From Utricularia gibba (lineage: Eukaryota > Streptophyta > Magnoliopsida > Lamiales > Lentibulariaceae), in NCBI GenBank assembly GCA_002189035.1, contig NEEC01000016.1, forward strand, positions 2,069,001 to 2,133,000: a stretch of 64,000 nt of DNA, given 5' to 3'. Positions 57,546 through 64,000 of the stretch are shown piece by piece. The notes under the pieces were generated by a model. It was not told the origin of the DNA, made no database searches, and saw only the letters and a program-made list of their open reading frames with translations. The position numbers were made by a program, and so were the translations under genes. Numbering within the stretch: the first letter of the stretch is position 1; every line of letters begins with the position of its first letter.

Positions 57546-58188
57546 GTTGATTTAGATCGAATGTGTTGAAATGTTTTTCTTAACAAACACGCATCTATGC
57601 ACGTAGCTTAGGCATAACCAACTGGTGTATTTGCTTCTCACCGTTCATGTTGGAAATAAAACATGATTGTTGTTTTTCCTGTGAACGTTGTCGTCTCACT
57701 CACAAAAAGCTACACGAACGTCGTTTAGGCATAACCAGGGGATGTAGTGTATTTTACGGCTTATTAAAACTGATGTAGAACTTATCTCACGGACACGGAA
57801 CATTAACTAGATATTTGGGATGAAATTAAGAGAAAGAAATATAACTTATCAACGATAGGTGTGTTTATCATATGATTGGATTTGTTCCTTTTTCCCCCCT
57901 TTTGCAATGCATTCCCGCGTTTCGAAACAGAAAACTACCAGGCGATGCAAAATACAGATGAAGAACATCGCCGATGGATCGGGCTGCCTGTGCGCCGAGA
58001 GCCACCGAGGATATTTCTAGGGCACCTTTTGCTTACCAGAGATAATGGAGCCCGCTTCGTGAACTTTGATTTGATTTGTGAAGATAAAAAAAAATAGAAT
58101 TCCAATTTTGTGTTATTCAAACCGCCGTCATTTATCTCATATAGTGACAGGCGTGCGTTAGCCATAGGCCGCGCCAGTATGCGATTTC
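57546..58188. other. Mixed repeat fragments, including a chromovirus integrase edge
   Basis: TTTAGGCATAACCA occurs near 57727 and, as CTTAGGCATAACCA, near 57607, a short direct repeat. At 57870-57990 sequence matches 59820-59940, the start of the integrase fragment, in the same orientation. At 58100-58188 it matches repeat R (55423-55530). Confidence 0.5.
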
Positions 58189-59370
58189 TGTAACGACCCG
58201 CGACCTGCACCCTACACGTTAAGGCCATTATTGACACCTAACACTCAGTCTTGGTGTCCCAATCATCATGGGTGGGTTAGGAACATGAGAAAGGGTGCAT
58301 CTCTCCATTTGCCACACCGCCACTCCTGGCACCTGGCGATCCTTGGCAGCATCCCTTGCCCGATCCTCCCGCCGCGATCACCCAAACAACGTAATTAGCA
58401 AAATAGGGATCTTATTAAGTTGTAAAATGAAGGTTCCAGACCAGGCGGCAAGCCTAGGCGCACGGCGCCACAACATGAAGGAAAAGGACGCAAACTAGCA
58501 AGGGAGTAGAGCTAAGTTACGAATAGGGAATTGAGACAACAAGTCTCCCACACAGTCACCCATCACCCATCTTGGCGATCACGCCTCACTCCTCATCCAC
58601 CTCCGCTGCACCCGCCTCGCCATCAGCCACGCCACCTACACAGGAAAGAGTAAGGGGAGTCAGTCCTATGCCACACGGTTCCCTCCTCAATCTAGACTAC
58701 ACGTATTCCCAAAGTTTCCCCTCCACACGAAGCATCACATCAGTTCACACACACTGCCCCCCCGGGGCATCTCCTTAACTTCTCGTATCAGCTCGTTGTT
58801 CATCCTAGGCATCTCCGATGTTCTCGTAATCGATCCGAACACCTTTCCATACCGAGTCCTACACGTTTGGCACCTCTCCCACTGAGCACAAGTGCTCAGC
58901 GTTGCCGCCATGACCGTAGTTCGATGGCCCCGCTTATTGCTCACATGGCCTCACGATCCGCGGCTTCGCCGCGTTGCCATTGGGGTGCACTCCCCAATCC
59001 CGCCGTAGCTCACAACCCCTCGATCACACAGCGAGGACTTTTAAGAACAAGACCATATCTCCACACACGAAGTTAGCTTCCACCAATCTGTCCCGCAGCA
59101 CAATTCAACCATAAAGCCCTTACCTTTGCGCGATTTCTGATCTTCTCCTGTGGTTGCCGTCTCTTTTAGCTGGTTCCCCCAACTCGGGGTTCTAGTCCCT
59201 CTACTTATACTCGCAACTCACCCTATTGGGTCCATCCTAGGCCCGTCGGGTCTACCCGAACGCCTAAGGGCTGCTTCGCTAGTACTCTCACCTTTTTAAG
59301 GTCAGTCTCTTGACCCTTACTGCGACCATATCCAAGTTGCTGTTCTGAGGTCTGGGTCGGGGGTGTTACA
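58189..59370 (-). mobile_element. 3' LTR of a chromovirus-type gypsy element
   Basis: The minus strand starts TGTAACACCCCCGACCC at 59370 and ends GCGGGTCGTTACA; 1182 bp. It is preceded on the minus strand by a polypurine stretch GAGGAGGGGATAT and by the end of the chromodomain. Confidence 0.85.
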
Positions 59371-59379
59371 ATATCCCCT

Positions 59380-59940
59380 CCTCAAGACGCTTCGTCTCGA
59401 AGCGGCATGCGAAAAAGCTCGGGAAATTCCTCCCGCACTAGCTCTTTGGGTTCCCACGTGGCATCGTCCTGGCTCTTGCTCGTCCACTGTATTTTCACCC
59501 ATGGTGTTGCCTTGTTCTCTGTCGTAGGAAATGGGCGCTTTTGGTAAGGCGATCCACCACCACCCATATGGCGTCTAGCCCTTCACGGGTTCTTGGCAAG
59601 TGAGTCATGAAATCCATGGTGACGTGCTCCCATTTCCACTCTGGAATATCTAGGGGTTGGAGCATACCGTTGGGTCGCTGGTGTTCAATCTTCACGCGTT
59701 GACAGACCCGACATTCCCCCGCATAGTGTGCGGTGTCCCTCTTCATGCCTTGCCACCAAAAGTCTTGTCGTAGGTCCCGGTACATCTTTGTGCTTCCTGG
59801 GTGGATGGCGACATATGACTGGATTAGTTCCTTTTCTATCCCTGTTATAATGGATTCCCGTGTTCCGAAAGAGAAAACCATCGGGCGATTCGAAATCGAG
59901 ATGAGAAGATCACCGATCGATCACGCTAGCAGGTGACGTT
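59380..59940 (-). pseudogene. Chromovirus pol remnant: integrase core joined to chromodomain
   Basis: Frame 59881-59495: MYRDLRQDFWWQGMKRDTAH and CRVCQRVKIEHQRPNGMLQP, then IPEWKWEHVTMDFMTHLPRT and AIWVVVDRLTKSAHFL, i.e. zinc-binding region and start of the core. Frame 59567-59382: VKIQWTSKSQDDATWEPKEL and VREEFPELF, the end of a chromodomain. The intervening core and C-terminal integrase are deleted. Chromodomains steer integration toward marked chromatin. Confidence 0.88.
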
Positions 59941-60129
59941 GATGAAGCATCACCTAGGACTTTTCAAGAAAGCCACAGAATGTAGCATTCTCTATAGTGT
60001 TGGGATCACCTTCTACACCAAGTCCCCTGGCGAGAAGGTCTTCAAATTCTCTTCTACCACTCCAGCTGGTGTACCGATCCGTTTTCGACGGAGTGAACCC
60101 TTCATCCAATGAAAATCAGGCCATTTGTT

Positions 60130-60253
60130 GTAACAACCCGCGACCTGCACCCTAGACGCTAAGGTAATTACTGACACCTAAACACTCTACAAGGGTGTCC
60201 CAATGATCGTGGTGGGGGCTAGGAACATGGTTATGAGTGCATCTTTCTCTTGT
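60130..60253 (-). mobile_element. 5' LTR fragment of the chromovirus-type element
   Basis: Minus-strand LTR end, plus reading TAACAACCCGCGACCTGCAC, like the left end of the 58189-59370 LTR. It is truncated on the right. Between it and 59940 lies short non-coding internal sequence. Confidence 0.65.
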
Positions 60254-60479
60254 TTTAGCAATTTGGGAGGGCGATGTAGGAGTTACAAATGAAGCTACTC
60301 AATAGACATGGGCATGGGTGGGACCCCTGTCGAGCTATTTATGAAATCTTGACTCACCGGATACGGGTTAACGGATTACGACCCGCAACTCAACCCGTAT
60401 ACGAGTAAAAATACTATTGCACTCACACTCCACCTGGGTATGCCACCCTCCACACGGGTGGCGGGTACGTGATGAATGT
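60254..60479. other. Unassigned sequence
   Basis: Contains GGATACGGGTTAACGGATTA and GACCCGCAACTCAACCCGTA, a degenerate repeat of GACCCGTA/CGGGTA words. No gene seen. Confidence 0.3.
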
Positions 60480-61440
60480 TGGAACATGTTTGCTAAAAGT
60501 AGCGGTCTAGCACATTCAACTCATCAAAAGAAATTTTTAAACCTAGCTATTCTACTACACAAATCACAAGAATTAATGTAGTCTGGTAAGCAAGGGTCGA
60601 ATCCACAGAGAATGATTGCAATTTCTTGAAGTCCTTTACATTTACTGAAAACACGGAGGGGTTTTTTGGGGGTTTAGCTCTCATGCACGTAAGACATAAA
60701 ATAAAAGCAATTTAAATGAACAAGTTGTAGGGTTGAAGAAGCATAGAAATTAACAGGAGTGTGTATAAAACACAAAGTGAAAGTGACTTGATTGGGTTTT
60801 ACATCAGGGTCTGACTCTTGTATCACTCAAGAGAGCCCATAGGCTTAAATCCAGTTTTAACACGCTTAAAAATAGGGTAGAGGGTCGCAGAAGCAGTAAA
60901 CATGTTAAACTTAAAACCAAACATGAAAAGCTTAAACATAAACAAGTTCATAAGAGATTTTTCATTCACGGCAAAGCATCATAAACGTAACAGAAAGCAT
61001 GGAAAACAGAAAGTAACAGTAGCAAGTTCAACAATAGAAATGAAGTGCAGAAAACGAAAATAAAAGTATAAGACTGCTTCTGTGAGCTGTAGATCTGCTA
61101 TATCTGAAGTTTTGGGTCTAGATTTGGTCTAAAAAATGTAGATCTGAGGCAAGTCGAAGCTGTTCATTGGAGAAACATAGTTCTCCTTGCTCACACTCCT
61201 CACTATTCTCTCTCATCTCTCTCTTCTTCCTCTTTCCTTTTCCTGCTTAAAGTAAGATTATCTCCATCTTTTCCATGGGCTTTTAGAAGGAAGATCTATG
61301 CTCGAGATCTTATGTTTTCAGAAGGCGACTACTTTCGGCGAAAAGTGGCTTTTTCTCAGCTTTTCTGCTCCTTTTGACTTGTCAACACAATATCTGGCAT
61401 AAATCTATTTCCCTTACCCTCTTTTGGTTCTTCTGAATAG
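60480..61440 (-). mobile_element. LTR-like copy, family B
   Basis: Blocks at 60680-60780 match 9950-10040, and blocks at 60960-61110 match 40318-40480. Contains GGGTCGAATCCACAGAGAAT. Its start is missing. Confidence 0.5.
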
Positions 61441-62447
61441 CTTTGTCAACTTCTGCATTGAAACCAATATCCCATGTGCCAGAATGCATATATATTAAAA
61501 CATATAACAATTAAACATTGCTCCTCAATAATTGTATCAATTTGATACATGAAAATTTTGATATCATTATGGAAAATAAAATTTCATATTATATACATTT
61601 ATAAAACACCAATCCATAAAACTAAACACAAGATCCATAGTGGGTTTTGGGATCAAGCACATGGAACTAGTACTTATGGTGTGAAATTTCATGCATTTTG
61701 ATTGCCATAATCAATAATAATTTTTAATAAACACTACAAAAAAAATGTAACAACAATTTGCGAAATTGAAAATAACAATACAAGTATCAATTCTAAATGT
61801 AGCAAATGCAAAATCCATTGCCTCAAGAGTTATTGAGGATGAGTTGGTTGAATTTTTTATATCAAACCTTTAAGGTGTTTTTTTGTTAACTCCAAATATT
61901 CTAAGCCTATCCATACCAATATTTATGATTTTTTTATTTTAATTTTTCTAAGTTTTCTAAACCATTTTACATATAAATTTATCATTTTATAAGGTAAATA
62001 AGAAGGCCTAATCAATCCTATTGATCTCTACCTACACAAATCTACTAATGTATCACGTCTCAATTATTTGATCTACTCGAAGTTGAGTTTCCTAAGTTCG
62101 GTATTCTTCCCTCCTACACTCCCCCTCCTAAATCTATCATGTAATATTGAGAAATTATATACAACACTTTTAAGATTCAGTTTCTATACTAAACCGACAT
62201 ACACCTCTTTCATTTCTAAGGAATCACACAAATATCAGATTACTTATCCCAAAATAAAGCAAATTAACTTTACAAATTAATGGTAAAAAGATGCTCATAT
62301 TCACAATCATAACAATAAAAGAACAAGTTAAAAATAAAATATTCAAATATCATAAATATAAGTAAATAACTTTCTACTTCCACAATGATGTTCCTAGCTA
62401 GGAGCAATATCAATTAAGAGTACTTTCTTTGATCTTTGCTAAGATTG
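61441..62447 (-). mobile_element. LTR-like copy, family A/C, degraded
   Basis: The block AGTGGGTTTTGGGATCAAGC (61638) and CCTAGCTAGGAGCAATATC (62393) match equivalent positions in family A and C LTRs (for example 50275 and 23870 reversed). No clean ends. Confidence 0.45.
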
Positions 62448-62575
62448 TGTTATGAGATATATTACAGTCATATAGGTTTTTCCATAATTATAGTTAGGAT
62501 CTTATGTATATAAACATACATTCTGATTAACAATTGACTACCATTTTCTCTCCATTTCACTTGTTAAATTCTTCA
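62448..62575 (+). mobile_element. Short 5' LTR of a Ty1/copia (Ale-like) element
   Basis: 128 bp from TGTTATGAGATATATTAC to ...AAATTCTTCA, with TATATAAAC near 62508 as promoter-like sequence. TGGTATCAAGTAG follows at 62576 as PBS. Confidence 0.65.
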
Positions 62576-63872
62576 TGGTATCAAGTAGTAATTATCTACT
62601 CTATTGCTTAGCCCTACTATTATTCTGTCGAATGACCTTCTCGTATCTCTCAGGCTTGTCCTCCTTTACCTTCAATCGTTTCGATGGCCACAATTACATA
62701 GCAAGGCCGAAAATTGTGTATATAGCATTAGGTGGGCAAGATTGTCTCCACCACATCAATGGCACAACAATTCTGCCAATCTTACCCATCTAACCCATTG
62801 GTATGAACACCACTGCACTTGGAAAGTGGGTTGAATCAACCAAGAATTATCATGAATGGCAGCGACAAGATTTTCAGGTTATGTTATTCATCTTGAATTC
62901 TATGAAAAATGATCTTTCTGAGGCTTTCATCTATGCTAACATTGCATGAGAAGTATGGGAAGAGATCTATCGGCACTTTGGGGCCTTAGTAGAACCTCAT
63001 ATCTTCCATCTTAGGGGTGAATTGCAAACTTGGTTCAGGAAGGAGATTCAGTCATGACATACTATACAAGGTTAAAGTGAATATGGAATCAATTGGATTT
63101 GTTGTGACCCTTGTCTTCTGCTGTCGAAGAACTTAGAGATCAACTCTAATATGGAGAGGATCCTAATCATATCAACAATTTCTATTTATTCTTGACACCT
63201 CATGTTATTCGCTCTAGAACCAAATTATTGTTTCTCGTATATCCCTTGATGAAGCCTATCGTCTTGTACACACATGTAAATGACATCGGAATTAAACCAC
63301 CATTGATACAATGCCATTCATAGTCATGCAAGATGCCTCAGCTACCAAAGAATCTAGCTCGTCGACCCCCTCCACCACATTAGGGAACAAACGACATGAG
63401 TAGTTCACCTATTGTTGTAACTCAGGACACACACGAGACCAATGTTGGAGGCTACATGGATGTCTGGATGGTCCAAAACATCACAATGTGAATATGGCTG
63501 ATACCCTTGGTGCAATACCACCCGAATTTGTTACTCTTGTTCACTCCTTATGGACTCAATACCAAAAAAATTCTGCATTGAGGACTGCACAAAATAATGA
63601 CACTGCAAACAATCGAGAGTTTGTAGGTATGAATTCCAACATTTCACATAACCTTGCATCTGATTGGATCTTAGACTCTAATGCTATGTCCCATATGTGC
63701 GGTCCACAAATTGCTCTCGGTGACTTTAAGATTTGATTTACACTCAAAAGTTTTCCAACCAAATAACATTGGTCTTCCATTAATTGGTATTGGAAACCTT
63801 CGTTTGCGTTTAGGCCTCCTCTGGTCAAATATTCTTAAAGGAGAACAACTTACGAGTGGTTTTCGATGCTGA
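62576..63872 (+). pseudogene. Copia gag and start of protease, running toward the right edge
   Basis: Frames: SFRWPQLHSKAE, then HQWHNNSANLTHLTHWYEHH (gag N-terminus), an altered zinc knuckle TYCCNSGHTRDQCWRLHG near 63408, then protease ASDWILDSNAMSHMCGPQIA (WILDSGA-type, Gly replaced by Asn). Numerous stops. No integrase appears within the window. Confidence 0.72.
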
Positions 63873-64000
63873 TTGATGTTTATTATAGGATCGGAAAAGC
63901 GACAATTGCTTGTATCTCGTGCCTGATGTAAATCTTGGACAACACTAATGTCTCTTTTGAATTTTTCCTTTGTTTCAAATAAGTCTATAGATTTGCAAAC

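Noticed and set aside
1-64000. CRISPR arrays, rRNA, bacterial operons or tRNA genes
   Set aside because: None seen. The tRNA-like strings at 12.5, 26.46, 43.79 and 49.6 kb are retrotransposon primer-binding sites, not tRNA genes.

Overview
This is nuclear DNA of a flowering plant. Two intact host genes, two frameshifted ones and many GT-AG introns lie in a large sea of nested, decayed LTR retrotransposons (Ty3/gypsy Tat-, Athila- and chromovirus-like; Ty1/copia). Genes, splice sites and repeat ends were read by eye and no search was run; species and family assignments are inferences from motifs.

Gene-rich left edge (about 0.3-6.4 kb). An ASG1-like gene (+, six coding exons, apparent 1-nt frameshift) converges on an intronless CAF1 deadenylase gene (-). 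CAF1 is divergent from a small plastid membrane protein gene (+, five exons), and the two share a roughly 260-bp interval with outward-facing TATA boxes. The only other recognisable host gene is an F-box gene (-, 52.7-53.7 kb), also with a one-base break, in a T5 run.

Repeat region 6.5-25.9 kb. It holds a copia remnant, a solo LTR with a perfect 5-bp target duplication (GTCTT), one LTR inside another, and the end of a Tat-like element with its LTR, primer-binding site (PBS) and gag. It also holds a minus-strand element whose 5' LTR carries a further solo LTR (perfect AGAGG duplication), scrambled Athila-like pieces, chromovirus pol fragments, a dead PIF/Harbinger transposase, and beside that an almost perfect 64-bp inverted repeat.

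Tat-like element 26.0-38.6 kb (+). It has a 5' LTR, PBS, gag, protease, RT, RNase H, a second RNase H, integrase, diverged tandem repeats, an antisense accessory ORF set and a truncated 3' LTR. Two solo LTRs have landed in it, one in protease and one in integrase; removing each restores the reading frame across the duplication.

Right half 38.6-64 kb. In order: a broken SCP/FCP1-type phosphatase fragment; a copia pol with a clean roughly 170-bp internal inversion; a copia LTR flanked by pol on one side and PBS plus gag on the other (a tandem junction); an Athila-like minus-strand element with protease joined to integrase; the F-box gene; a peculiar set of direct and inverted repeats interrupted by chromovirus LTRs; a chromovirus integrase/chromodomain remnant; and a short-LTR copia element running off the right end. 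Most of the window is structural history of mobile DNA rather than cooperating genes; only the CAF1/plastid gene pair shows a likely shared regulatory arrangement.
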